A stretch of 64,000 nucleotides of DNA, from positions 56,513 through 120,512 of the forward strand of contig JBGSJV010000006.1 in assembly GCA_041741535.1 (NCBI GenBank), given 5' to 3'. Of this stretch, positions 18,162 through 26,489 are shown piece by piece; position 1 is the stretch's first letter; each line of letters opens with the position of its first letter. A program made the translations under genes and the position numbers. Origin of the DNA: M30B19 sp041741535 (GTDB lineage: Bacteria > Planctomycetota > Planctomycetia > Pirellulales > Pirellulaceae). The notes beneath the pieces were generated by a model. It ran no database searches and had not been told where the DNA came from. It was given only the letters and a program-made list of their open reading frames with translations.

Positions 18162-21100
18162 ATGTTGGATCTATTTTATCGCCAACCTCGCTTGTTGTTG
18201 CTTTCCGTCTGCTTGATCATGGTCGCGGGATTGGCCGCGTTTGTGGTCATGCCGCGGATGGAAGATCCGTTGTTGACTCCCCGCGCCGCCAGTGTCACCA
18301 CCCAATTCCCCGGTGCCACAGCCGAACGCGTCGAAGCCTTGGTCACCGAGAAAATTGAAAAGGAATTGGAGGAAATTGCCGAAATCAAAGAGGTGCGTTC
18401 GACCAGTCGCGGCGGCGTGTCCTTCATGCAGATCGAACTTCGCGATGACGTGACGCGGATCGCCGCTCCCTCCATCTGGTCACGTATTCGCGACAAGATC
18501 GATGACGCGGCGCTTTTGATGCCTGCGGGCGCGAACAAACCCATCTTCGACGAGATCGATGTCAAAGCCGATGCCCTGATCGTCGCCTTGCGCTGGGATC
18601 ATTCGTCGACACCTAGCTTTAGCATATTGCGACGACTGGCCAAACAACTAGACGAACAATTGGCCAATCTTCCCGGAACGGAGAAGACTCGGATCTATGG
18701 AGACCCGGGGGAAGAGGTATTGGTCACCCTGGATCAAACGCAACTAGCATCGTTGGGACTTAGTCTTGGTGACATCGCCAATCAGATTCAAGCAAGTGAT
18801 GCCAAGGTCTCCGCCGGCCAATTACGCAACGCGGCGGGAGACTTGCTTTTGGAAGTGAGTGGCGAAAAGCGAACCTTGTCCGACGTGGCCGCCACACCGA
18901 TTCGTGTGGGTGCCGATCGAGCGATCGTGCAATTGTCCGATATCGCCACATTGGAGCGAGCCGCGCCCAATCCACCCTCGAGTCTGGCGATCGTCCACGA
19001 TCAAACAGCCGTCACGATTGGAGTGCTCGTTCGTCCCGATACTCGTATCGATCTGTGGACGACCAAAGCGTTGGAGCTCTTGAAGCAATTTGAATCGGAG
19101 CTTCCGCCCGGAATCGAATTAGAGATCTTGTTCGAACAGAACCGGTACGTGGGCGAGCGACTCGACGGATTGCTCTGGAATCTGATCGCGGGAGCCCTCG
19201 CCGTTTCGATCGTGATCTTGCTCATGATGGGATGGCGCAGTGCGTTGATTGTCGTTTCGGCGTTGCCACTCACCAGTTTGATGGTCCTCACGGGGTTGCG
19301 ATACTTGGAAGTACCGATTCACCAGATGTCGGTGACGGGGCTGATCGTTGCCTTGGGGCTATTGATCGACAATGCGATCGTAATGGTGGACGAAGTTGCA
19401 AGTCGACTGCGTGAAGGTGAATCGCCGGGCAACGCCGTTCGTCACGCGGTCAAACATCTGAGCGTGCCGCTATTTGCCTCGACACTGACGACCGCGTTGG
19501 CGTTTGGTCCCATCGCTTTGATGCCTGGCCCCGCGGGCGAATTTGTGGGGACCATTGCCATTAGCGTGATTCTGGCCATCAGCAGTTCGTTACTTTTGGC
19601 GATGACGGTTGTACCGGCCCTGACGGCACTCGGGATTCGGTATCAGGCCCATCCCGATGTCGATGCCGGTCACGCTCGCCCGCGTTTCATCCGCCAATTT
19701 CTGGAAGAAGGATTTTATTCCGCAGGTCTTGCCAAGCGGTATCGAAATGTTCTGCTCAACATCTACCGTCGACCCTTGTTGGGGCTGCTCATTGGAATCG
19801 TCTTTCCCGTGCTCGGCTTTATCGCCGCTGGTCAATTATCCGAACAGTTTTTCCCACCGGCTGATCGCGATATTCTCAACGTCGAGTTAGAACTACCCGT
19901 CAATGCGTCCATCGAGCAGACGTTAGCCGTGACGCAGGCAGTCAGTAAAGAGCTCAAGTTGGATCCAACGATCGAGTCGGTATCTTGGTTCGTCGGGGAA
20001 AGCGCCCCAGTTTTCTATTACAACTTGATTCCGACTCGGAAGAACCAATCTCGTTATGCACAGGCAATTGTAAAACGCTCGACCGGTTTGGATAACGTGG
20101 CGGTGATTCATCGATTGCAAAAGCGATTGGACGAAATGTTCCCGCAGACCCTGCCGTTGGTTCGGCAACTGGAGCAAGGACCACCGTTTTATGCGCCGGT
20201 CGAAGTCCGGGTGTTTGGGCCCGACTTGGAACAACTGCAAAACTTGGGTGATCAAGTTCGCTTGGTGCTGAGCCAAACCCCCCAGGTCATTCACACACGT
20301 GCCGAATTGTCGGAGCAATTGCCCAAGCTCCAACTGCAAATTGACGAAGAGGAAACTCGTAGCGTCGGCTTAAGTCCCGTCGATGTCGCCCGGCAGTTTG
20401 AGTGGGCCTTGGAAGGCGCCCGCGGGGGATCGGTCGTCGAGGCCACGGAAGAACTACCGATTCGCGTTCGCGTTTTGAGCGCCCAACGTTCTAGTTTGGA
20501 CGAGATCCTCAGTTTCAATCTGAAGCAACCAGGAACAACAAACTCGGCCGACGCGTTCGCAACCAACGTGCCGCTACTAACCATCGCCAGGATCGATCTT
20601 GTTCCAGAAATCTCGGGTATTCCGCGGTTTAATAACCGCCGCATGAACGAAGTTCAAGCCTTCATCCCCGCAGGCGTCCTGCCCGCAGAAGTCCTACGTG
20701 ATTTTCAACAACGACTTAAAGAATCAGATTTTCGCTTGCCCCCGGGCTACCAAATGCAATTGGGTGGGGAAGCCGCGAAACGCGATGATGCGATCGGGAA
20801 TCTGATGGCCAATGTCGGAGTGCTGATGGTATTGATGGCGGCCACCTTGGTCTTGTCTTTCCAATCGTTCCGCATGGCATCGATCATTGCGATCGTGGGC
20901 GTTCTGTCGATGGGCCTGGGAACCGGTTCTTTGTGGTTGTTTGGTTACCCATTTGGGTTCATGGCGATTGTTGGAACGATGGGGCTGATCGGCGTGGCCA
21001 TCAACGATTCGATTGTGGTGTTGGCCGGAATTCGCGAACACGCCGCCGCTCGCTACGGCGATCCAGCCGCCATCGTCGAAGTTGTCAGTGCGGCAACGCG

Positions 21101-21296
21101 ACATGTGCTTTCAACGTCGTTGACCACCATGGCTGGGTTCTTACCACTGATTATCGCCGGCGGCGGATTTTGGCCACCTTTGGCCGTCGCAATTTCCGGC
21201 GGCGTTTTCGGAGCGACGTTCCTGGCCCTGATTTTTGTCCCGGCACTTTATATCAAGATGTTCTCCGGGACGTCGAATGTGAATGAAATTTCATAA
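18162..21296 (+). CDS. RND-family efflux transporter (inner membrane pump)
   Basis: A 1044-aa AcrB-like proton-driven transporter with the expected plan: TM1 at the N-terminus, a large periplasmic loop, TM2-6 (about 335-500), a second loop, and TM8-12 (about 870-1030). The TM4 motif reads GLLIDNAIVMVDE, so the first relay aspartate (AcrB D407) is kept and the second is Asn. The TM10 motif reads GVAINDSIVV, lacking the AcrB lysine 940. That pattern occurs in other RND subfamilies, so it does not indicate inactivity. The substrate is unknown; a drug-type rather than heavy-metal RND is suggested by length and TM4. It is co-oriented with the adaptor and tetR. No outer-membrane TolC-like gene is adjacent. 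Confidence 0.95.
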   Translation: MLDLFYRQPRLLLLSVCLIMVAGLAAFVVMPRMEDPLLTPRAASVTTQFPGATAERVEALVTEKIEKELEEIAEIKEVRSTSRGGVSFMQIELRDDVTRIAAPSIWSRIRDKIDDAALLMPAGANKPIFDEIDVKADALIVALRWDHSSTPSFSILRRLAKQLDEQLANLPGTEKTRIYGDPGEEVLVTLDQTQLASLGLSLGDIANQIQASDAKVSAGQLRNAAGDLLLEVSGEKRTLSDVAATPIRVGADRAIVQLSDIATLERAAPNPPSSLAIVHDQTAVTIGVLVRPDTRIDLWTTKALELLKQFESELPPGIELEILFEQNRYVGERLDGLLWNLIAGALAVSIVILLMMGWRSALIVVSALPLTSLMVLTGLRYLEVPIHQMSVTGLIVALGLLIDNAIVMVDEVASRLREGESPGNAVRHAVKHLSVPLFASTLTTALAFGPIALMPGPAGEFVGTIAISVILAISSSLLLAMTVVPALTALGIRYQAHPDVDAGHARPRFIRQFLEEGFYSAGLAKRYRNVLLNIYRRPLLGLLIGIVFPVLGFIAAGQLSEQFFPPADRDILNVELELPVNASIEQTLAVTQAVSKELKLDPTIESVSWFVGESAPVFYYNLIPTRKNQSRYAQAIVKRSTGLDNVAVIHRLQKRLDEMFPQTLPLVRQLEQGPPFYAPVEVRVFGPDLEQLQNLGDQVRLVLSQTPQVIHTRAELSEQLPKLQLQIDEEETRSVGLSPVDVARQFEWALEGARGGSVVEATEELPIRVRVLSAQRSSLDEILSFNLKQPGTTNSADAFATNVPLLTIARIDLVPEISGIPRFNNRRMNEVQAFIPAGVLPAEVLRDFQQRLKESDFRLPPGYQMQLGGEAAKRDDAIGNLMANVGVLMVLMAATLVLSFQSFRMASIIAIVGVLSMGLGTGSLWLFGYPFGFMAIVGTMGLIGVAINDSIVVLAGIREHAAARYGDPAAIVEVVSAATRHVLSTSLTTMAGFLPLIIAGGGFWPPLAVAISGGVFGATFLALIFVPALYIKMFSGTSNVNEIS

Positions 21297-21445
21297 TCCG
21301 TCAATGAATATGAAGTTTCAGCGAATTCATTCAAATAGACATCCGGATCTTGTTGTTTCCGACGTGGTACTCATTTATCGTGGCTGACGTTGCTGTTTCG
21401 AATCCCCGAATCCAATCCGAGTCTACAATCAAAAAGGTCACCCCA

Positions 21446-22102
21446 ATGAGACGGCTGTTTGTTTCATGTTTAATAATTTTGATGGCGATTTTGTGGTTTG
21501 GCATTCCCGGTTCGAAATGTCTCGCTAGCGTTGTCTACTCGGGTGATCTCTCGAGTGATACCAACTATCACATTAGCTCGGGGAATTCGGTCAGTTTTGA
21601 CTTTGGAGGATTTGCGAATGAATCGCTTTCATTTAGTACCGTTAATGTAAGCAATGGATTTGTCTTGAGTAGCGACGTTTATGTCCAAGGGAACACCTCC
21701 GTTTCGATTGGCCGAATAAGCGATTTGACCAGTGATGTTAGAAAGTTCTCGCCAGGCAACTCCATTGATAGTGCGGTGAGTTGGAATAGTACTGCCGGAG
21801 TTCTACACGGTTTGCTCTCTCCGAATATCGGAGACGACCAACGCCGAGGGCCATTTCTGGATAATGAACTTGGTTACATGGCCATCCGATTTCAGAGCCA
21901 TGCGAATACCGAACATTTTGGCTGGGTTAGTTATCTGGCGACCCAGACCAACGAAACCGACTCGTCCGGTAGAATCACCGGTTGGGCATACGAGTCGAAC
22001 ACGAGTCAATCGCTCAACGCAGCCGCCGTTCCGGAACCTTCCTCTATGATCTTGTTGCTAGTCGGGTCGGTTGGAATGGGGCTCGTCCGCCGGCGATCCT
22101 AG
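21446..22102 (+). CDS. PEP-CTERM sorting-signal protein
   Basis: A 218-aa exported protein with a signal peptide (MRRLFVSCLIILMAILWFGI...CLA) and a C-terminal PEP-CTERM tripartite signal: VPEPSS, the hydrophobic helix MILLLVGSVGMGL and the basic end VRRRS. Such proteins are recognised by exosortase and associated with exopolysaccharide. The middle is Ser/Asn-rich and beta-rich (for example DLSSDTNYHISSGNSVSFDFGG) with no recognised domain. ATG at 21446 is chosen because it opens the signal peptide and follows AAGGT. The gene is convergent with the sigma factor gene, with only 4 bp between stops. Confidence 0.85.
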   Translation: MRRLFVSCLIILMAILWFGIPGSKCLASVVYSGDLSSDTNYHISSGNSVSFDFGGFANESLSFSTVNVSNGFVLSSDVYVQGNTSVSIGRISDLTSDVRKFSPGNSIDSAVSWNSTAGVLHGLLSPNIGDDQRRGPFLDNELGYMAIRFQSHANTEHFGWVSYLATQTNETDSSGRITGWAYESNTSQSLNAAAVPEPSSMILLLVGSVGMGLVRRRS

Positions 22103-22106
22103 TTTG

Positions 22107-22769
22107 CTAGTCCGCCAATTCGGCAATGGCGTCCGCGGCGACGTTCAACTTCTTGATCGCGTTCTTCATACTGGCGACAAAATCAAACTTGTAGTTGGCA
22201 ACTTGCTGTTCCGTCAGGTTCAATGCTTGGGCAGTTTTTTTATTCGACCATCCGCGGACGATCAGCAATTCGATACACTTGAGCTTGACCCAATTCCGTT
22301 TCTCGACCCACCGCGAGATATGATCGACCAAAGCGTCCGCGACCAACCGCTCTTCGATTTTTTTTTGCTCCCCGCTCCGAGCTAAACTACTGGCGACTCG
22401 CCCGCTACCAGGCAACTCCCAATCACCACTGCTGTTGTCGCCGACCGACAAAGGAATCGTGGGACGCCGACCTTCACGACGCAAATGATCCGTGACCTTG
22501 TAACTGCAGATCGAAAACAAATAACCTTCTAGAGGTCGTTCCCCGTCGTAATTGGGCAAACTACTCAGAAAACCAATAAACGCTTCCTGAACAATATCCT
22601 CAGCCACCGAACGATTCGAGAGGCGACTTTCGACAAACGCGGTCAGACGGCCCTGGTATCGATCCAGCAAGTCCGCCCAGGCCGTGTTGTTACCGGCCCG
22701 AATTTCAGCCACGAGGCGTTGATCCGCCGCATGCTTCCGCGCCCAATCCGAGTCTTCCAATTCAGCCAT
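22107..22769 (-). CDS. ECF-type sigma-70 family factor
   Basis: A 220-aa sigma factor with region 2 (LLDRYQGRLTAFVESRL...AEDIVQEAFIGFLSSLPNYDGERPLEGYLFSI) and a region 4-like helix-turn-helix (VRGWSNKKTAQALNLTEQQVANYKF). It starts 9 bp after the preceding membrane protein gene, which in turn follows a Ser/Thr kinase gene. No anti-sigma factor is adjacent. ECF factors next to Ser/Thr kinases are a known arrangement in Planctomycetes and are thought to be switched on by phosphorylation. Target promoters are unknown. No clear Shine-Dalgarno precedes the ATG. Confidence 0.92.
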   Translation of the reverse strand: MAELEDSDWARKHAADQRLVAEIRAGNNTAWADLLDRYQGRLTAFVESRLSNRSVAEDIVQEAFIGFLSSLPNYDGERPLEGYLFSICSYKVTDHLRREGRRPTIPLSVGDNSSGDWELPGSGRVASSLARSGEQKKIEERLVADALVDHISRWVEKRNWVKLKCIELLIVRGWSNKKTAQALNLTEQQVANYKFDFVASMKNAIKKLNVAADAIAELAD

Positions 22770-22778
22770 ATTGATCGC

Positions 22779-23408
22779 TTAAAAGGGTAAAAGGGTTCCG
22801 TCCAACAAGTCGTTCCACATGGCATTGTTCCACGCCCAGACGATGCCGACAAGTAACCAAGCCGGCACCAACAGGACACCCAGCCACCAAGTCCGGCCCG
22901 CATATCGGCCATGACTCCAACGGTTGACCTGCATCAGCACAACCGTCGTCAGCATCGACAGGAGCACGGAAACCACAACCACACTGAACCTGATCGCACG
23001 AACCGCGCGAACGCGACTGGCAAGCGGCTCCATGGTGCGATTTGGAACTTCTTCTGTTGACGCCGATTTCTGATTTTTGTCGGTTGCCGCCAAAGATCCG
23101 TCCGGCGGCGGAGGGACGCCATCGTCCTGCTTGTTTGTCTCGTGTTCGAGCCCGACTTGCTCGCTTTTATTCCGCTCGTTGGCTTCCTGTTCGCTTCCGT
23201 CGTTTTCGCCACCGTCGTTTTCGTCACGTTCAGGTTCGCCACGTTCAGATTCACTTGTGTCTTGCTTGTTGGCGTCCGGCTCGCTCGTGTTCTGGGCGCT
23301 GGGCTCCTGCTGACTTGCCTTTTCTTCTTTCGCCCCCGAATCCTGTGCGTAACAAACATCACCTGCGAACAGCAGGAGCAAGATCAGGAACAACTTGCAA
23401 ATTTGCAT
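22779..23408 (-). CDS. Membrane protein with acidic low-complexity linker (209 aa)
   Basis: ATG at 23408 opens a clear signal peptide (MQICKLFLILLLLFAGDVCYAQ). The mature part begins with about 80 residues of low-complexity Glu/Asp/Asn/Ser/Lys sequence containing loose repeats (SEPDANKQ, SERGEPERDEND, SEQEANERN). Two transmembrane helices follow (about 135-160 and 172-195), with ARTW/TWWL between. The product is probably anchored with the acidic region outside the cytoplasm. The frame is open upstream to 23732, but that part is not convincing. Lying between a Ser/Thr kinase and an ECF sigma factor, it could be a sensor or an anti-sigma-like scaffold; no known family was recognised. Confidence 0.75.
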   Translation of the reverse strand: MQICKLFLILLLLFAGDVCYAQDSGAKEEKASQQEPSAQNTSEPDANKQDTSESERGEPERDENDGGENDGSEQEANERNKSEQVGLEHETNKQDDGVPPPPDGSLAATDKNQKSASTEEVPNRTMEPLASRVRAVRAIRFSVVVVSVLLSMLTTVVLMQVNRWSHGRYAGRTWWLGVLLVPAWLLVGIVWAWNNAMWNDLLDGTLLPF

Positions 23409-23572
23409 CGACGCACCGTTTGAAGGAGTAGGAAACCGGCTGGCGAATCCGTCGACTGCACCGCGACGAACTGGCAACATGCAGCAATTCCGTTCGTTTT
23501 TCGTTCGACCACAACCCAGGATTACATCGGGCAAAACATCGAGCAAACAAGTTTCATTAAATCGCATTTTGG

Positions 23573-25999
23573 TCACACGGCCCGAGCGGCCAAATCTCGC
23601 AATTCGCGTCGTTGACGATCGGTGAAATACGGCGAGGACCACTGGGCTCCCGCCGAAAGTGCGAACCCCAAATATAACGTGACAGCCCAATCGAAGTTCA
23701 ATAAACAAGCAAACAAGAAGCAAAGCCCGCAAACTCGCAGCAAAGACAACCAGCGAAATCGACGAACACGCAACGGATTCACTTGCCGTGACCAGCCACC
23801 CAGCATGATCAGCCCAACAAAGAAAATGGCAAATGCCGCAAGATTGGGTTGATGATCCGTAAAGAGCAGTGACCCCACTGCACCTTGATCAAAGTAATTG
23901 TGTTGCATCAAAACCGATGAAAAATCAATCTGCAGACCTTGAGCAGATCCCCAAGCGAACCCAGCTATTCCAACGGCCAGCGGCACCATCGTCCACTGTC
24001 GCCATCCTGTCTGTCGATCGGTAGCGGTCCACAATCGTGAGACCGACAACAATACCCACAACGAACCAAAACTGCAGATCCACAGCCAAATCATGATCGC
24101 CAACAGGTCTTCACGTTGGCTGGGTAGAATCGTGCTCGAATCGCTACCCAGATAATAATAACCAGAAAGAGCCGCCATTGCAGATACTCCGGCCGCGACC
24201 AACATACCAGTCATCATACCGGCCAATTGATCAGCTCCCGAGATTTGCTGCAAATACGGGACGGTCGCTGCTTGAACGTGCTGGTCAGCGGCCAAACGTC
24301 GCCGTTCCTCAATCGTCAATGGTTCCAAGCTGCGATTTGGAAGCTGAGCCAGCGCTGCTGCATGTTTGGCGACGTAGTCCGGTTCCACCGTACCAACCAC
24401 TGCTGGGCGACTGCTTTCCATCGGAATAACGGGTACCGGTTCGGTGAAGACCATTTCGGCTTCGACCACGTCGTGAAACTGGACCTCGCCAAAAACAATT
24501 TCACCTGACGAACGGGAAAACTTTTCTTGCAACGAAGCCGTGGCCGACCGATCCACAAAGACTTGAGGCGAGGGTCGCTCGGTGTGCGGCGAACCCGCTC
24601 CCGGCGATTGGCTTCCAACCGGTGAATTGCGAATAGGTGTGGCGGCTGTTGGCCCAGTTACTGGACCGGGTGGTTGATTGAATCGATGGCGGCCAAACAT
24701 GGGAACCGACCGATTTGCAGTCGTCCCGGTTGTTGGCACCGAGGCCCCGGAAACCGCTGGCGATGCTGACGCCAGGGTTGCTTGACGCGCTGGACCTGGT
24801 TGTAGCGACTCTGTTGATGCAGATTCCGTTGATGGAGATTCCATCCCCATTCCAACTTTCGAGACACTGGCCCCTTCACCTGGTTCCGGCGGGGAAGGGG
24901 GCGAAACATTCAAACCACGATGCGAGGCCGTGTCCTCCAACTTCGGCCGCTGCGAGCGCCGCAGCGAGGCCGGCCAATAATTGTCGGGCAGATCCGACAG
25001 CATTTCCACCACACTGCGATAGCGTTGCTCCGGATCTTTCGCCAAAGCCTTCAACACGACTCGCGAAAATGGTTGCGGCAGTCCCGACACATCGGGCGCG
25101 GCCGTCAAATGCTTCATGATGATCTCTTGCGAGGACTCGCCGTCGAACGGCAAGCGTCCCGTCAACAATTCATGGAGCATGATGCCCATCGAATAGATGT
25201 CGATCTCGCGCCCGTAGACTCCTCGACCGATCTCCGGGGCCATGTAATGGACCGTCCCCACGCTTTCGGTATGTCCACTGCGTCGAGAACACGAAATGAA
25301 CTTACTCAGACCATAGTCGCCGATCTTGACCAAGTCCGCTTCCGAGTCATGAAAGATATTGCCCGGCTTCAAGTCGCGATGCACGATTCCGTTCTGATGC
25401 AGGTAGTGAACCCCAGCCGCAATTCCAGCAAACCACCACGCGACATCGTCATTCGACATCCCTTGGGGATGATCGGAAACCAAGTCCTTGAGACTAGCTC
25501 CCGGCACAAATTCCATGACGACCCAACTCTCGCCATGATCGTCTAATTGAATGTCCCACAGATCAATCAAGTTGGGATGCTTAAGATTCAAACATTGGCG
25601 GACTCCACGCAGTTCGACCTCGAGATTGCGTGCAATCCGCTTGAGGGCTACCTCTTTACCGGAATCGCTCACGGCAAAATAGACCTCGCCGAAGCCTCCG
25701 ATACCGAGGCCCCGCTTGATCGTGTACCCCGCCAACGGGGTCGCGCCACTAGGGAATGTAAACCGCATTCGGCGTGTTCGCTCGGGTGTTCCAACTGGTT
25801 CTGATGGCAATGGCTTTTCGACCGTTTTCGGCTCCCGCGTTCGAGGCTCCTGCGTTCGAGGATTCACCTGAACCGGATGCCGGCTCGAGTCCTCCAAGGC
25901 AACCGAGACTCCGCCCGCCTCGGACCGAACCCCAAGTCCCACGACGGCTGTCGCGGGTGGTTCGTGATTTCTCTTAAGCGTAGTCTCTGGGGGAACCAT
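23573..25999 (-). CDS. Membrane-anchored Ser/Thr protein kinase
   Basis: An 808-aa Hanks-type kinase. After a disordered N-terminus the domain begins with GYTIKRGLGIGGFGEVYFA (glycine loop about 97-106), VALK lysine 120, HRDLKPGN (catalytic D209), DYG at 228-230 in place of DFG, and MAPEIGRG. All catalytic residues look intact. A Pro/Ser-rich linker (about 370-560) leads to about six hydrophobic helices in the last 230 residues, an unusually large membrane domain. ATG at 25999 is used; an in-frame TTG lies five codons upstream. The next genes are the acidic-linker membrane protein and the ECF sigma factor, suggesting a phosphorylation-controlled transcription pathway. Confidence 0.93.
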   Translation of the reverse strand: MVPPETTLKRNHEPPATAVVGLGVRSEAGGVSVALEDSSRHPVQVNPRTQEPRTREPKTVEKPLPSEPVGTPERTRRMRFTFPSGATPLAGYTIKRGLGIGGFGEVYFAVSDSGKEVALKRIARNLEVELRGVRQCLNLKHPNLIDLWDIQLDDHGESWVVMEFVPGASLKDLVSDHPQGMSNDDVAWWFAGIAAGVHYLHQNGIVHRDLKPGNIFHDSEADLVKIGDYGLSKFISCSRRSGHTESVGTVHYMAPEIGRGVYGREIDIYSMGIMLHELLTGRLPFDGESSQEIIMKHLTAAPDVSGLPQPFSRVVLKALAKDPEQRYRSVVEMLSDLPDNYWPASLRRSQRPKLEDTASHRGLNVSPPSPPEPGEGASVSKVGMGMESPSTESASTESLQPGPARQATLASASPAVSGASVPTTGTTANRSVPMFGRHRFNQPPGPVTGPTAATPIRNSPVGSQSPGAGSPHTERPSPQVFVDRSATASLQEKFSRSSGEIVFGEVQFHDVVEAEMVFTEPVPVIPMESSRPAVVGTVEPDYVAKHAAALAQLPNRSLEPLTIEERRRLAADQHVQAATVPYLQQISGADQLAGMMTGMLVAAGVSAMAALSGYYYLGSDSSTILPSQREDLLAIMIWLWICSFGSLWVLLSVSRLWTATDRQTGWRQWTMVPLAVGIAGFAWGSAQGLQIDFSSVLMQHNYFDQGAVGSLLFTDHQPNLAAFAIFFVGLIMLGGWSRQVNPLRVRRFRWLSLLRVCGLCFLFACLLNFDWAVTLYLGFALSAGAQWSSPYFTDRQRRELRDLAARAV

Positions 26000-26489
26000 C
26001 TGTCTACAATCCAACTTGGTCGACCGTTAGATTCACGGAATTCAAGGCTGATTCGCCAGCAAGACCCGATTCTTGGACAAATTCTGCCGCGTGTCCATTC
26101 TTACCCACATTGCCAGATTGGAAAATTGCCCGGCTATTGCTTCATATCGCGAAGTTAAATCGCGACCACGGCCTAAACGCTCAAACCCATACAAGCAACA
26201 GGCGCGGAGGGCCGCCAGAACCGATGCCGTGGTGGTTGGGCCCTTGTACTAGCAAAAATTGACCGTTTCCGATGGATTTTTTGCGGCGGTGGGCTCTAAC
26301 CGTACGTGCGAAGAAAAATCTGGAACTTTAACTCCTAGGCTTTGTCCCCAAAGGGGTCTGATCGGCAAGACGCTCTCCGGTCATGCCGTTTTGTCCGAAA
26401 GTTCTACATGTCCTCAACGGGTCAGACCGGTCAGACTGGTCAGACCGCTTTGGGGACAGAGCCCAACTAACTAATAATGTCCGCTCAAC
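26000..26489. other. Intergenic region with repeat copy C
   Basis: The 490 bp between the lipase-like gene (stop 26490) and the kinase start, both on the minus strand, contain repeat copy C at 26337-26464. No ORF or clear promoter was found. The kinase promoter should lie near 26000-26100. Confidence 0.65.
26337..26464 (+). repeat. Dispersed palindromic element, copy C
   Basis: The longest terminal arms of the family: 24 nt at 26337-26360 (starting AGGCTTTGTCCCCAAA) and 26441-26464 (ending TTTGGGGACAGAGCCC), 21 of 24 pairing. The core is in plus orientation. Before the right arm a GGTCAGAC-type unit is repeated three times (26420-26445), making this copy longer than the others. Confidence 0.87.

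Noticed and set aside
22107..25999. Kinase/sigma cluster as an anti-phage defence system
   Set aside because: No nuclease, NTPase or other defence effector is near; the kinase-ECF link is a known planctomycete regulatory arrangement.
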